The notes under the pieces were generated by a model. The model had not been told where the DNA came from. It did no database searches and saw only the letters and a program-made list of their open reading frames with translations. From assembly GCF_001426905.1 (NCBI RefSeq), contig NZ_LMFQ01000021.1:235558-299557 (forward strand): a DNA stretch of 64,000 nt. Direction: 5' to 3'. Shown here piece after piece: positions 42,666 through 51,919 of this stretch. A program made the translations under genes and the position numbers. Source of the stretch: Caulobacter sp. Root1455. GTDB lineage: Bacteria > Pseudomonadota > Alphaproteobacteria > Caulobacterales > Caulobacteraceae. The first letter of the stretch is position 1. The number at the start of each line of letters is the position of its first letter.

Positions 42666-45230
42666 CTACGGAACGACGAGGCTGCGCCCCGCCCGCTTGC
42701 CGTCGGCCGAGCGAGCCCGCACCTCGACCCGACCCGCGACGGGCGCGCCCTCGACATAGGGCCGCCAGGGCCCGCCCTCGACGCGATATTCGATCGGCAG
42801 GCCCGGGAGCTCGACATTGGCCTTCAGCCGCCCGTCCTCGACCACCGCCCCCGCCGTGGGGATGCGATAGGCGACGCCGGCGGCGTCCAGCCGGGCCAGT
42901 TCGCGCTGGCCCAGCAGGTTGGCGAAGGCGGTCCAGTCGGCGTCGCGCCGGGCCCGCATCTGGGCGGTGAAGGCGCCGGTCGTGGGATCGTAGGCCTTGC
43001 CCGGCGTGTAGGGCGTCTCCCAGTTCGCGCCATGCCAGGCCCGTTCGGCCAGGGCCACCATTCGCGGGTACAGCATATAGTCGACCTGGGCGTCCGAGCG
43101 GATCGTCTCGCTCCACAGCTGGCCCTGCAGGCCGTTGAAGCGCACGCCCGGCTCCAGCGGATAGTCGTCCTTCGAGGCCTGAGGCTTGCCGTGCAGGTCG
43201 GTCCACAGCTCGGCGTGGGCCGGCAGGTTCTCGGGCATGAAGTCGAATACCTTGCGGGTGTCGGTGGCGCGCGAGGGCCAGTCGTAGCCGCGCTCCTTGG
43301 GGTCGGCGGCCTGGGGGCTGTCGAAATAGAGGACCTCGGGCGTGGAGATCACCACCTCCCAGCCCTGGTTGGCCTGGACATGGGCGCTGGCGGGCCCCTC
43401 GCCGGCCAGGGCGCCCCAGTTGTTGGAGTGGACCTTGGCGGGCATCCGGTCGGCCTCGGCGTGGCCCATGCCGTCGCTCCAGCCGGCCACGACCACGCCC
43501 CTTTCCGCCAGCAGGGCCGAGACCTTCTCGACGAAGTGGCCGCCCAGGTCGGCCGGCTTGATCCCGGTCCTGGCCTCGTAGGCGGCGCAGGCCGGCGAGG
43601 CGCTCCAGGCGCCGGGCGTCTCGTCGGCGCCGATGTGGTAGCGGGTCAGCGGCTGGCCGGCGGCGGCGTGCAGGACGGCCATCTCGTCCACCACCTTGCC
43701 GAGGAAGGCGTAGGCGCTGTCCAGGCACACATTGATGGTGTTGTCGTCGTAGTGCTGGATGCTGCTGTAGACCGAAGCGTTCTCGGCCTCGCTCAGCAGG
43801 TAGCGGCCGGCCTCGGCGTCCGGTTTCCCCTCGGCGCGCAGGCGGGCGGCGCGGGCCTCCATCGCCTTGATCGCCGCCCGCGAATGGCCGGGCATGTCGA
43901 AGGACGGGATCACCTGGATGTGGCGGGCCTGGGCGGCGCGGACGATCTCGATGTAGTCGGCGCGGGAATAGAAGCCGTTGACCGGTGTCGACGGGTCCGG
44001 ACCGGCGCCCAGCTGCGGCAGCAGGCAGGTTCGCTCGGTCAAGTCATGGCAGCGGCGCGACCCGATCCGCGTCAACTCCGGCAGGCCGGCGATCTCGACC
44101 CGCCAGCCCTCGTCGTCGGCCAGATGCAGGTGCAGGCGATTCAGCTTGTAGGCCGCCATCTGGTCGAGGATGGCCAGGATCTCGGCCTTGGAGTGGAAGT
44201 TGCGGGCCACATCGACATGCAGGCCGCGAAAGTCGAAGCGCGGAGCATCGTCGATGGTCAGGCGCGGGACCGTGCGTCGAGCGTCGACCAACTGGGCCAG
44301 CGACGCCAGGCCGTTGGCCGCGCCTTCGGGATCGGAGGCGACGAGCTCGATCGCGCCGGCCTCGATCGTCAGCCGGTAGCCGCCGAGCGCCAGCTTCTCG
44401 GCGGGGGCCAGCCTGATCCGCAGCGGCGCGCCGCCCGACGCCTCGGCCGCCCCGGCCTTGGCCAGACGCGCCAGCGCGGCCGCCAGGGCGGCGCGCGGGA
44501 GGCCGCTGACGGACACCTTCACCCCGCGCGACAGATCCAGCTCGCCGCCGCGTGGATCCAGCCGGGTGCGGAGCGGCGTGGGCAGGACGGCGGCGCGCGG
44601 AACCGGCTGGACGCTGGCCCCGGCGGCGGCGTTGACGGCCCAGATCCGCGGCGAGGTGGCCCACACCGTCGTGTCGGCGGCCGAAACGCCGGCCAGCCGG
44701 GCTTCGTCGGTGAACGGCGTGACGAAGGGCAGGCTCTCCAGCCCGGTCTCGGGATCGACCACCGGCCGGGTGCTGGCGACCGTGCGCGCCGCCAGGCCCT
44801 CGGCCGCCACATAGTGGTTGGGCATCGGATAGAGTTCGGACAGCTGGTGGCCCGCCAGCTTCAGGGGGACGCGGATCGGCCGTCCGGGCGCCAGGCCGAC
44901 GAAGGCCGCCGTCGGCGTCAGGCGGTAGAGGTCGCCGTTGATGTGGCTGAGAACGAAGGCGTCGCCGCCGGCCTGCAGGATCGGGGTGACGCTGCTGAAA
45001 TACAGCGACCAGCCGGCGGCCGGGGCTTCGGGCGCGGCCAGGGTCAGCTCGGCCAGATGGCACGACGGGGCCGGCGCGCAGAGGGCGGGACCAGGGCGGT
45101 TGTCCAGGACCTGGTAGCGGACGTCCAGCGTGGCGGCTAAACGGTCGAGCTGGGCCTGGGTCGGCTGGGCGTGGGCGGCGGTGCTCAGTGACGCCAGGGC
45201 GGAAGCCAGCGCGATCAGCCGTCGTGACAT
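42666..45230 (-). CDS. Exported GH20 beta-N-acetylhexosaminidase
   Basis: An 854-residue secreted enzyme. A signal peptide (1-21) is followed by the carbohydrate-binding CHB_HEX domain (about 30-170), a GH20 N-terminal alpha/beta domain (about 205-325) and the GH20 barrel (about 330-760), ending in a CHB_HEX C-terminal domain (about 790-854). The catalytic pair is Asp536-Glu537 in HIGADETPGAW; RGLHVDVARNF and HLHLADDEGWR are further signatures. It should release GlcNAc/GalNAc from chitin-like or glycoconjugate chains. It is followed downstream by the TonB receptor gene, perhaps importing the products. Confidence 0.94.
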   Translation of the reverse strand: MSRRLIALASALASLSTAAHAQPTQAQLDRLAATLDVRYQVLDNRPGPALCAPAPSCHLAELTLAAPEAPAAGWSLYFSSVTPILQAGGDAFVLSHINGDLYRLTPTAAFVGLAPGRPIRVPLKLAGHQLSELYPMPNHYVAAEGLAARTVASTRPVVDPETGLESLPFVTPFTDEARLAGVSAADTTVWATSPRIWAVNAAAGASVQPVPRAAVLPTPLRTRLDPRGGELDLSRGVKVSVSGLPRAALAAALARLAKAGAAEASGGAPLRIRLAPAEKLALGGYRLTIEAGAIELVASDPEGAANGLASLAQLVDARRTVPRLTIDDAPRFDFRGLHVDVARNFHSKAEILAILDQMAAYKLNRLHLHLADDEGWRVEIAGLPELTRIGSRRCHDLTERTCLLPQLGAGPDPSTPVNGFYSRADYIEIVRAAQARHIQVIPSFDMPGHSRAAIKAMEARAARLRAEGKPDAEAGRYLLSEAENASVYSSIQHYDDNTINVCLDSAYAFLGKVVDEMAVLHAAAGQPLTRYHIGADETPGAWSASPACAAYEARTGIKPADLGGHFVEKVSALLAERGVVVAGWSDGMGHAEADRMPAKVHSNNWGALAGEGPASAHVQANQGWEVVISTPEVLYFDSPQAADPKERGYDWPSRATDTRKVFDFMPENLPAHAELWTDLHGKPQASKDDYPLEPGVRFNGLQGQLWSETIRSDAQVDYMLYPRMVALAERAWHGANWETPYTPGKAYDPTTGAFTAQMRARRDADWTAFANLLGQRELARLDAAGVAYRIPTAGAVVEDGRLKANVELPGLPIEYRVEGGPWRPYVEGAPVAGRVEVRARSADGKRAGRSLVVP

Positions 45231-45290
45231 GGAGCCTCCCAGGATTCGCCAGAGCCTAACCCCGTGAGGAGCGGGTGAGCGAGTCCCAGA

Positions 45291-46988
45291 CTAGCAGCCA
45301 GGCCCCGCCCCCAGCGGCAGGCATCGTCCGTCGACGTCGGCCGGGGCCGGCACGCCGGTGACCGCCGCCAGCGTCGGGGCGATGTCGACCGTCTCGATCG
45401 GCAGCACCCGTTCGCGCGCCGGGCCGCCCTTCCACCAGAACAGGATCGGCACCCGGCGGTCGTAGTCCCAGGGGCTGCCGTGGCTGGCCACATAGGTCGC
45501 GCCCGCCGCCGCCAAGGTCTGGTAAGGCTTGAAGGCCACCAGGATGTCGCCCACCCGGCCGGGATAGGCGCTGCGGCGCATGCGCTCGGCGACGCTGATC
45601 TCGTCCGGCGGCGTTCCCTTGGGCGGGGCGGCGGCGGTCAACAGGGTGTTGGCGTCGTAGGCCTCGTAGACCTCCGGGCGCTTGGCCAGGATCGCCAGCG
45701 CCGCGGCGACCACGCGGGCCCGGTCCAGCGCCGTCGGCGTCTTGCCGTCGGCCCCGACCACGTACAGCGACTCGATGCCGCCGGCCTGAACCAGCGGGTC
45801 GTAGTCGAGCTTCAGTTCGTCGCGGACCTGAGCGTTCAGCGCCTTCATCCACGGGATCGACGGCACGCGGCCGGCGTCGTAGCCCTGCTGGGCCAGCCGC
45901 TCAGGGAAGTCCGAACCGCCGTGGTCGGCGGCCAGCACGACCAGGACCTGGCCCTTGACCTTGCCCAGGCCGTCGAGGAACGCGCCCAGCCGGTCGTCCA
46001 GACGCAGCAGGTGGTCGCACATCTCCGGTCCCTTGGCGCCGTAGCGGTGGCCGATGAAGTCGGTGGCCGACAGGCTGATCGTCAGCACGTCGGTGGCCTC
46101 GCCGTCGCCCAGCTTGAATTCTTCGCGCAGGGCCTGGGCGGCCTCCAGGGTCACGCGGTCGGTATAGGGGCTGATCGACAGGTCGTTGGTGACGCCCGCC
46201 TCGTCCGTGGCGGCCGGTCGAGGCAGGGCCGCGCGCCAGGCCCGTCCGCCGGTGACGTAGTCGCTCTCCAGCGCCTTGCAGCGCTTGTCGGCATAGGTCC
46301 AGACGAACGGCTTCTTCTTCTGGTCGGCGACGAGTTTGGCGTTGAACGCCGCCACCGGCGCCAGCCGCGCCTTGGCGTCCTGGCCCGGTTCCACCCAGGT
46401 GGTCATGCCGAACCGCGTCTCCAGCCAGAACACGCCGTCGGCCTGGTGGCCGGCCATGTTGATCGCGCCGCGGTCCTTGCCCGACACCGCATAGACCTTG
46501 CTGGCCGGCGACACCGCCTTGAGCCAGTCGCCATAGGTGGTGGCCATCAGCAGCTTGGGGCTGACCAGGCGGCCGCCGCCCGACGGATCGTTGGCCAGGG
46601 TCACCGACGGGTCGTCCAGGCAGTAGGTCTTCTTGCCCGTCGCCAGGTCGTAGAAGTCGTTGGCGACGACGCCGGTCTTGTTGGGATACTTGCCGGTCAG
46701 CAGGGTCGAGTGGCCCGGGCAGGTCTCGGTCATGCCGTGCGACTGGTAGCCGCTGGGATAGACCGTCCCCTGCCGCGCCAGCCGGCCCAGCCCACCGTGG
46801 AAGTCGGCGCGGTATTGCTCGAACAGGCTGGCGCTGAACTGGTCGATCGAGATCACCACCACCAGCTTCGGCTTGGGCGCCGCGACCGGCGCGGCAAGGG
46901 CCGGCGCGAGCGGGGCGGCCAGGAGAGCGGCGGTCAGGGCCGCCAGGGCGGCGGCTTTGCGGGCGACGGTTTTGGGCAGGCTGAACAT
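45291..46988 (-). CDS. PhoK-type alkaline phosphatase (type I phosphodiesterase family)
   Basis: A 565-residue exported enzyme. After the signal peptide (to about ALA-A33) comes ISIDQFS with a metal-ligand Asp49, then the nucleophile Thr89 in TETCPGHSTLLTG, DFIGHRYG, and AADHGGSD with the Asp-His metal ligands; YVASHGSPWDYDR gives the last His. This set matches the PhoK/PafA group of zinc phosphatases that release phosphate from monoesters. ATG 46988 is preferred over TTG 47000. It lies 60 bases upstream of the GH20 gene on the same strand. Confidence 0.88.
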   Translation of the reverse strand: MFSLPKTVARKAAALAALTAALLAAPLAPALAAPVAAPKPKLVVVISIDQFSASLFEQYRADFHGGLGRLARQGTVYPSGYQSHGMTETCPGHSTLLTGKYPNKTGVVANDFYDLATGKKTYCLDDPSVTLANDPSGGGRLVSPKLLMATTYGDWLKAVSPASKVYAVSGKDRGAINMAGHQADGVFWLETRFGMTTWVEPGQDAKARLAPVAAFNAKLVADQKKKPFVWTYADKRCKALESDYVTGGRAWRAALPRPAATDEAGVTNDLSISPYTDRVTLEAAQALREEFKLGDGEATDVLTISLSATDFIGHRYGAKGPEMCDHLLRLDDRLGAFLDGLGKVKGQVLVVLAADHGGSDFPERLAQQGYDAGRVPSIPWMKALNAQVRDELKLDYDPLVQAGGIESLYVVGADGKTPTALDRARVVAAALAILAKRPEVYEAYDANTLLTAAAPPKGTPPDEISVAERMRRSAYPGRVGDILVAFKPYQTLAAAGATYVASHGSPWDYDRRVPILFWWKGGPARERVLPIETVDIAPTLAAVTGVPAPADVDGRCLPLGAGPGC

Positions 46989-47063
46989 CCGCGCCAACAA
47001 GCATCGTCACAAAACCGTCGCAAGCCGGAACTGACCCTCGCCGGGCGTTTTCGTCCGCCCCGC

Positions 47064-47426
47064 CTAGACGGGGACGTGGCTGACGAACTCGATCAGCCGG
47101 CCGTCCGGATCGTGGGCGAAGCCGGCATAGTAGTGCGGATGGATCTGCGGCAGCACGGCCGGGGCGCGCTCCTGGACGCCGCCGTTTTCGCCGGACCGGC
47201 CGTAGGCGCGGTCGACGGCGGCGCGGTCGGCGGCGAGGAAGGCGTAGTGCACGTCCAGCGACGGCTCGCCCTCGACGATCCAGAAGTCGAGCCGGCCGCC
47301 GTTCGAGCCGAAGCCCTTCTTGGGACCGTCCACGACCAGGCGATAGCCGGTGGGCTCCAGGACCTGCTGGTAGAAGGCGACGCAGTCGTCCAGGCGGCGG
47401 GTGCGGATTTCGAGGTGATCGAGCAA
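47064..47426 (-). CDS. VOC-family (glyoxalase-like) protein
   Basis: A 120-residue single-domain vicinal oxygen chelate protein: MLDHLEIRTRRLDDCVAFYQQVLEPTGY opens the fold, LDFWIVEG and YAFLAADRAAVD follow, and the end DPDGRLIEFVSH carries the metal-binding Glu. His4 and this Glu fit metal ligands. The substrate is unknown. It is divergent from an Lrp-family regulator gene. Confidence 0.85.
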   Translation of the reverse strand: MLDHLEIRTRRLDDCVAFYQQVLEPTGYRLVVDGPKKGFGSNGGRLDFWIVEGEPSLDVHYAFLAADRAAVDRAYGRSGENGGVQERAPAVLPQIHPHYYAGFAHDPDGRLIEFVSHVPV

Positions 47427-47561
47427 GGGAGCGACCTTTCAGGGGAGTGAAACGACGCCGTGACGTGTAGCCGCGCCAACGCGGCGTTTGGCGGCGAAGA
47501 CGGCCGGCGAAACGCGGAAATTCGGCGTTCTCGCGCGTTGTTTTCGCATAGGCTGGCGACC

Positions 47562-48035
47562 ATGAAACTCGACCGCTTCGATCGCCAGCTTCTGAACCTG
47601 GTCCAGGAGGACGCGGGCCGGACGTCGGAAGACCTGGCCCAGCGGGTGGCCCTGTCGCCCTCGGCCGTGCAGCGCCGCCTGCGCAAGCTGAAGGAGTCCG
47701 GCGTCATCGTCCGCCAGACCGCCATCCTCGAACCGCGCAAGGTGGGACGGCCGACCTTCTTCATCGTCTCGCTGGAGGTCGAGCGCGACCGGCCCGAACT
47801 GCTGACCCAGCTGCGGACCTGGCTGGCGGGCCAGGAGCACGTGCAGCAGGCCTTCTACGTGACCGGCGAGGCCGACTTCATTCTGGTGGTCACCGCGCCG
47901 GACACCGAGACCTACGACGCCCTGATGGCCCGCCTGACCATCGAGAACCCCAACGTCCGCAAGTTCACCACCAACGTGGCGTTGGGCGTGGTCAAGCGCG
48001 GGCTGACGATCCCGGTTTCGCTGGACGAGGATTGA
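47562..48035 (+). CDS. Lrp/AsnC-family transcriptional regulator
   Basis: A 157-residue regulator: an N-terminal helix-turn-helix (MKLDRFDRQLLNLVQEDAGR, then VALSPSAVQRRLRKLKESGVI) and a C-terminal RAM ligand domain (VQQAFYVTGEADFILVVTAPD). Such proteins sense amino acids and form octamers. ATG 47562 gives the standard family start. It is divergent from the VOC gene and convergent with the ABC importer genes; a link to either is unproven. Confidence 0.9.
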   Translation: MKLDRFDRQLLNLVQEDAGRTSEDLAQRVALSPSAVQRRLRKLKESGVIVRQTAILEPRKVGRPTFFIVSLEVERDRPELLTQLRTWLAGQEHVQQAFYVTGEADFILVVTAPDTETYDALMARLTIENPNVRKFTTNVALGVVKRGLTIPVSLDED

Positions 48036-48063
48036 GGCATTCCAAAATCCGCGGATCAAAAGG

Positions 48064-49611
48064 TCAGTGTTTGAGCTCCGCCTCCAGCGCCCGCGCCGCC
48101 TCGCTCGGCGAGACTTTCCCCGCATCCCGATCGACCGAGAAGTTGGCCTTCCGCACCGCCTCGACGCTGATCGCGCCATTCAGATCTTCCAGCGCGTCCC
48201 GCAGCCGCCGGTCCCCCGCCCGGCCCGGCGCGATCAGCAACACCGCGTCGTAGGGCGGCAGCGCGCCCTTCGGGTCGCCCAGCACCACCAGGTCGTCGGC
48301 GGCGATGCGGCCGTCGCTGGAGAAGGCCGAGATCACGTCGGCCTCGCCCGAGCCGAGGGCGCGGTACATGAAGGTCGGCTGGAACTGGCGCTTGGCCTTG
48401 AAGCGCAGGCCGTAGGTCGTTTCCACGCTTGTCCATTCGGGGCGCGAGAAGAACTCCAGGTCGCCCCCCATGGTCAGTTGCGGAGCCTTGGCGGCCAGGT
48501 CGGCCAGGGTCCTGATCCCCAGGGCCTCGGCGCGGTCGCGGCGCATGGCCAGGGCGTAGGCGTTCTCGAAGCCCAGCGGGGCCAGCAGCACCACGCCGTC
48601 GCGGCGCTTCAGCTCGGCGCGCAGGCCGTCCAGCACGGCGGCGCGGCCGGGGTTGTCCCCGCGGCCCAGGACGTTGGCCCACAGCGTGCCGGAATAGTCG
48701 ACATAGGCGTCGATCTCGCCGGCGGCCAAGGCCCGGTAGGCGACCGCCGAGCCGAGGTTGATCTTGCGGGTCACCTGCCCGCCCCGCCCCTCCAGCCGGT
48801 CGGCCATCAGCTCGGCCAGGATGTACTGCTCGGAGAAGTTCTTGGCGCCGATCACGTAGCGGGCCGGGCGCGGCGCCAAGTCGGCGGCCAGGGGCGCGAC
48901 GGCCACGGCCAGGCCGACGGCCAGGCCCAGCAGCCCCGCGCCCCACAGCCGCCGATCGCGCCGCTCGGTCCCGCGCTCGATCAGGCCCAGCAACTGGTCG
49001 ACGACCAGGGCCAGCACGGCCGAGGCGACGCAGCCGGTCAGGACCATGGCCCAGTTCTCGGTCTGCAGCCCCGAGAAGATGTAGTCGCCCAGCGAGGTCT
49101 GGCCGACCGGCGTCGACAGGGTCGCCGCCCCGATGGTCCACACCGCCGCCGTGCGCACCCCGGCCATGATCACCGGCGCGGCCAGGGGCAACTCGACGCG
49201 CCACAGCCGCTGGCGGTCGGTCATGCCCACGCCGCGCGCCGCCTCGACCACCGCCGGATCCACGCCCGTCAGGCCGGTCACGGTGTTGCGCAGGATCGGC
49301 AGCATCGAATAGAGGGTCAGGGCCAGCAGCGACGGCAGGAAGCCCAGGGCCGAGAAGCCGTGACCGAACGCGCCCTTGGCCAGGTTCGAGAGCAACAGCA
49401 GCAGCGGATAGAACAGGGCCAGCAAGGCCAGGCTGGGGATGGTCTGCACCAGCCCCGCCAGGGCCAGGGACGGCCAGCGCAGGCGCGGGCTGCGGGCGGC
49501 CAGCACGCCCAGTGGCAGGGCGATCAGCAGGCCGAGCGCCAGGGCGGCCGCCGACAGGATGACGTGCCAGGCCAGGCGCTCGGGAAGCAGGGACAGCAGG
49601 CCACTATTCAC
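48064..49611 (-). CDS. Fused permease and substrate-binding protein of a betaine/choline-type ABC importer
   Basis: A 515-residue fusion. Residues about 1-215 are an OpuB/ProW-like permease with several membrane helices and the EAA-like loop VVEAARGVGMTDRQRLWRVEL. After a further helix (about 225-248) residues about 250-515 are an OpuAC-type binding domain (YVIGAKNFSEQYILAELMADRL, YVDYSGTLWANVLG, EADVISAFSSDGRI). It should import a quaternary amine such as glycine betaine, choline or carnitine as osmoprotectant. It overlaps the ATPase gene by 8 bases. Confidence 0.9.
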   Translation of the reverse strand: MNSGLLSLLPERLAWHVILSAAALALGLLIALPLGVLAARSPRLRWPSLALAGLVQTIPSLALLALFYPLLLLLSNLAKGAFGHGFSALGFLPSLLALTLYSMLPILRNTVTGLTGVDPAVVEAARGVGMTDRQRLWRVELPLAAPVIMAGVRTAAVWTIGAATLSTPVGQTSLGDYIFSGLQTENWAMVLTGCVASAVLALVVDQLLGLIERGTERRDRRLWGAGLLGLAVGLAVAVAPLAADLAPRPARYVIGAKNFSEQYILAELMADRLEGRGGQVTRKINLGSAVAYRALAAGEIDAYVDYSGTLWANVLGRGDNPGRAAVLDGLRAELKRRDGVVLLAPLGFENAYALAMRRDRAEALGIRTLADLAAKAPQLTMGGDLEFFSRPEWTSVETTYGLRFKAKRQFQPTFMYRALGSGEADVISAFSSDGRIAADDLVVLGDPKGALPPYDAVLLIAPGRAGDRRLRDALEDLNGAISVEAVRKANFSVDRDAGKVSPSEAARALEAELKH

Positions 49612-50368
49612 CGGCGACCTCCCGCATCCGGGCGGCCTGGCGGCGCGGCGCCTGCATCAAGGCCTCGACGGCCGGGTCGGGATGGCCGGCCAGCAGGGCC
49701 CGAGGCGTGTCGTCGGCGATCACCCGCCCCGCCGCCATCACCACGATCCGGTCGGCCAGCAGCACGGCCTCGGCGATGTCGTGGGTGACCATCACCGTGG
49801 TCAGGCCCAGCTGGTCGTGCAGCCGGCGCACGTCGTCGGCCAGGGCGACGCGGGTCACCGAATCCAGCGCCCCGAACGGCTCGTCCATCAGCAGGATCGA
49901 GGGCTTGGCCGCCAGGGCCCGCGCCACGCCCACCCGCTGGCGCTGGCCGCCGGACAGGGCGGCGGGCCGGCGCGCGGCGACCTCCCGGGGCAGGGCGACC
50001 AGGTCGAGCAGCTCGGCGGTCCGCGCGGCGGTCGCGGCGGGCTCCCAGCCCAGCAGGGTCGGGACGATGGCGATGTTCTCGGCCACGGTCAGGTGCGGGA
50101 ACAGGCCCACCCCCTGGAACACATAGCCGATCCGCCGGCGAAGGGTCGGCCCGTCGAGGTCGGCGGTCGCCGCCCCGTCGATCAGCACCCGGCCGCCGTC
50201 GGTCTCGACCAGGCCGTTGATCGTCTTGAGCAGGGTGGTCTTGCCCGCGCCCGATCCGCCGACCAGGGCCACGAACTGGCCTTGCGTGATGGACAGGCTG
50301 GTGGGTTCGAGAACGGTCGCGCCGTCATAGGCCTTGCGCACCTGGTCCAGAACGATGGCGTCGGTCAT
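49604..50368 (-). CDS. ABC transporter ATPase of the betaine/choline-type importer
   Basis: A 254-residue ATPase. Walker A is GGSGAGKTTLLK, the signature LSGGQRQRVGVARAL and Walker B ILLMDEPFGALD, followed by the switch His in MVTHDIAEAV. There is no CBS pair at the C-terminus, so it is shorter than ProV/OpuAA. ATG 50368 gives MTDAIVLDQVRKAY. It precedes the fused permease-binding gene with an 8-base overlap, which means tight translational coupling. Confidence 0.92.
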   Translation of the reverse strand: MTDAIVLDQVRKAYDGATVLEPTSLSITQGQFVALVGGSGAGKTTLLKTINGLVETDGGRVLIDGAATADLDGPTLRRRIGYVFQGVGLFPHLTVAENIAIVPTLLGWEPAATAARTAELLDLVALPREVAARRPAALSGGQRQRVGVARALAAKPSILLMDEPFGALDSVTRVALADDVRRLHDQLGLTTVMVTHDIAEAVLLADRIVVMAAGRVIADDTPRALLAGHPDPAVEALMQAPRRQAARMREVAGE

Positions 50369-50513
50369 GCGGCTCCCGAAGGCGAACAAGCGGCGCCCTG
50401 TCGCAGGGACGTCCTGTCACAGTCAGTCAGAACGCGCGGCGTGGGAAGCCTAATGCGACAGCTGATTCCCCGCGCATGGTTCGACGCGAGGCGAACGCTC
50501 ACTGGAGATTCCC

Positions 50514-50765
50514 ATGGCCGCCGCCCTCGCCGCCCGCCTGTTCGACGCCCGCGTCACCTCAGCCCGCAAGCGCGCCCGCGGCGCCCTCGCCCCGCTGCGC
50601 TGGGCCGTGGTGGTGATGGTGCTGCTCAACGCCCTGGTCTGGGGCGGCATGATCGCCACGGCGCGCGGCATGATCGACATCCACCAGCTGGTGGACCAGG
50701 CCTGGGCCTTGAGCGCGGCCTGGATCACGGCGATCCCGCACCTGGACGTCACGATCTCGCACTGA
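50514..50765 (+). CDS. Small single-span membrane protein
   Basis: An 83-residue protein: a basic N-terminus (RVTSARKRARGALAPLRW), one hydrophobic helix (about 30-50, VVVMVLLNALVWGGMIATA) and a short tail. GGAG lies 8 bases before the ATG. I do not recognise the family. It is divergent from the ABC ATPase gene and convergent with the SRPBCC gene. Confidence 0.55.
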   Translation: MAAALAARLFDARVTSARKRARGALAPLRWAVVVMVLLNALVWGGMIATARGMIDIHQLVDQAWALSAAWITAIPHLDVTISH

Positions 50766-50807
50766 GACGCCACGGCGCGTTCGGGACACACCGAACGCGC
50801 CGGCGGA

Positions 50808-51284
50808 TCACCCCACGCCCAGGTGCCGGGCCAGCTTGTCGAGGGTCTGGTACCCCAATTCCACCGCGCCGAAGCCGATGACGGTCTCGCGCTGCTCCTT
50901 CGTCGGGAGCAGTTGGCGCATGGTCAGCACGCATTTGCCGTCGCCCTGTTCATCGAAGGTGATCGTCGTGTGGAACCGCGCGGGATCGTCGTCGATGTCC
51001 GAACCATGCTCCATCTCCAACAGCCTCGGCGCCTCGATGCGCAGGAACACCATGCGGTTGTCCCAGCGCGTGCCGTCCGGGCCGGTGTAGACGAACCGCC
51101 AGCGGCCGCCTTCGCGGATGTCGATCTCCAGGGTCTCGGTCGTGAAGCCCTCCGGCCCGAACCACCGCGTGATCTGGCCCGGATCGGTGAAGGCCTCGAA
51201 CACGCGGGCGCGCGGCGCGGCGATCACGCGGCACAGCACGACCTCGCGGTCGAGCGCCCAGGTCGCGCGGGGGTCATGGCTCAT
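50808..51284 (-). CDS. SRPBCC (AHSA1-like) protein
   Basis: A 158-residue protein of the START/AHSA1 fold: LDREVVLCRVIAAPRARVFEAF, ITRWFGPEGF, EIDIREGGRWRFVY and a C-terminal helix (VELGYQTLDKLARHLG). Bacterial members beside ArsR regulators are thought to bind hydrophobic ligands. AAAGG is about 8 bases before ATG 51284; GTG 51293 is an alternative. It overlaps the end of the ArsR gene by 11 bases. A similar pair is at 62620-63485. Confidence 0.86.
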   Translation of the reverse strand: MSHDPRATWALDREVVLCRVIAAPRARVFEAFTDPGQITRWFGPEGFTTETLEIDIREGGRWRFVYTGPDGTRWDNRMVFLRIEAPRLLEMEHGSDIDDDPARFHTTITFDEQGDGKCVLTMRQLLPTKEQRETVIGFGAVELGYQTLDKLARHLGVG

Positions 51285-51642
51285 GGTCTTCACCTTTCGA
51301 GACGGTTGGTCGTGGGGATTGCGGTTGCGCGAGGAAGCGCTCCAGCCGGTCGAGCCGCGCTTCCCAGGCGGCGCGCGTGTGATCGAACCATCGCGCCGTC
51401 TCGGCCAGGCGCTCGGCGTTCAGGCTGCAGGGGCGCTTCTGGCCGTCGCGCCCCCGCGCGATGAGCCCGGCGCGCTCCAGCACCTTCAGGTGTTGCGACA
51501 CCGCCGGCAGGCTCATGGCGAAGGGCCGGGCGATCTCCTGCACGGTCATGTCGCCTTCGCTGGCCAGCCGACTGAGGATCGCCAGCCGGGTTTCGTCGCC
51601 CAGGGCCGCGAAGGCGTCACTAAGAGGCTGAAAAGACTGCAC
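51274..51642 (-). CDS. ArsR-family transcriptional regulator
   Basis: A 122-residue winged-helix protein (FAALGDETRLAILSRLASEG, VQEIARPFAMSLPAVSQHLKVLERAGLI). It lacks the Cys metal site of classical ArsR and is the type paired with SRPBCC genes. GTG 51642 (MQSFQPL) gives the usual start; longer in-frame versions would run through the palindrome at 51659-51682. It heads a two-gene operon with the SRPBCC gene. Confidence 0.88.
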   Translation of the reverse strand: MQSFQPLSDAFAALGDETRLAILSRLASEGDMTVQEIARPFAMSLPAVSQHLKVLERAGLIARGRDGQKRPCSLNAERLAETARWFDHTRAAWEARLDRLERFLAQPQSPRPTVSKGEDHEP

Positions 51643-51658
51643 GTTTGCGACCAGTAAG

Positions 51659-51682
51659 ATATTAAAGCATTTGCTTAAATAT
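51659..51682. promoter_or_regulatory. Probable ArsR operator
   Basis: ATATTAAAGCA and TGCTTAAATAT flank TT and match as inverted copies at 10 of 11 positions. The site is AT-rich within GC-rich DNA and lies 16 bases before the ArsR start, where a repressor would block transcription. Confidence 0.72.
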
Positions 51683-51919
51683 CGCGATGGGCGGCGTCCG
51701 TCAATGTCGGCCGCGAGGACCACATGAAAAATGGTCCGCGTCCGAATCCGCGGTGCGGCGCCGGTCCGCGCCCGCCGCTCCGCCAGGCTGGTCGGAGTTT
51801 ATGAAAAGATTTGCAGAAGAAATACGTTATTTTCCGAGGCCATTCCTGTTGCATGACTCAGAGATTTGCATTTGTTTGCATCTCCAAAGGCCCCGCTTAG
51901 TGGGCTCGGGAGGGGCGGC

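Noticed and set aside
51866..51919. ATG 51866 as the start of the acyltransferase
   Set aside because: The added 18 residues precede a strong ribosome site that fits GTG 51920, and the family normally begins right at the YNRPELDGLR motif.
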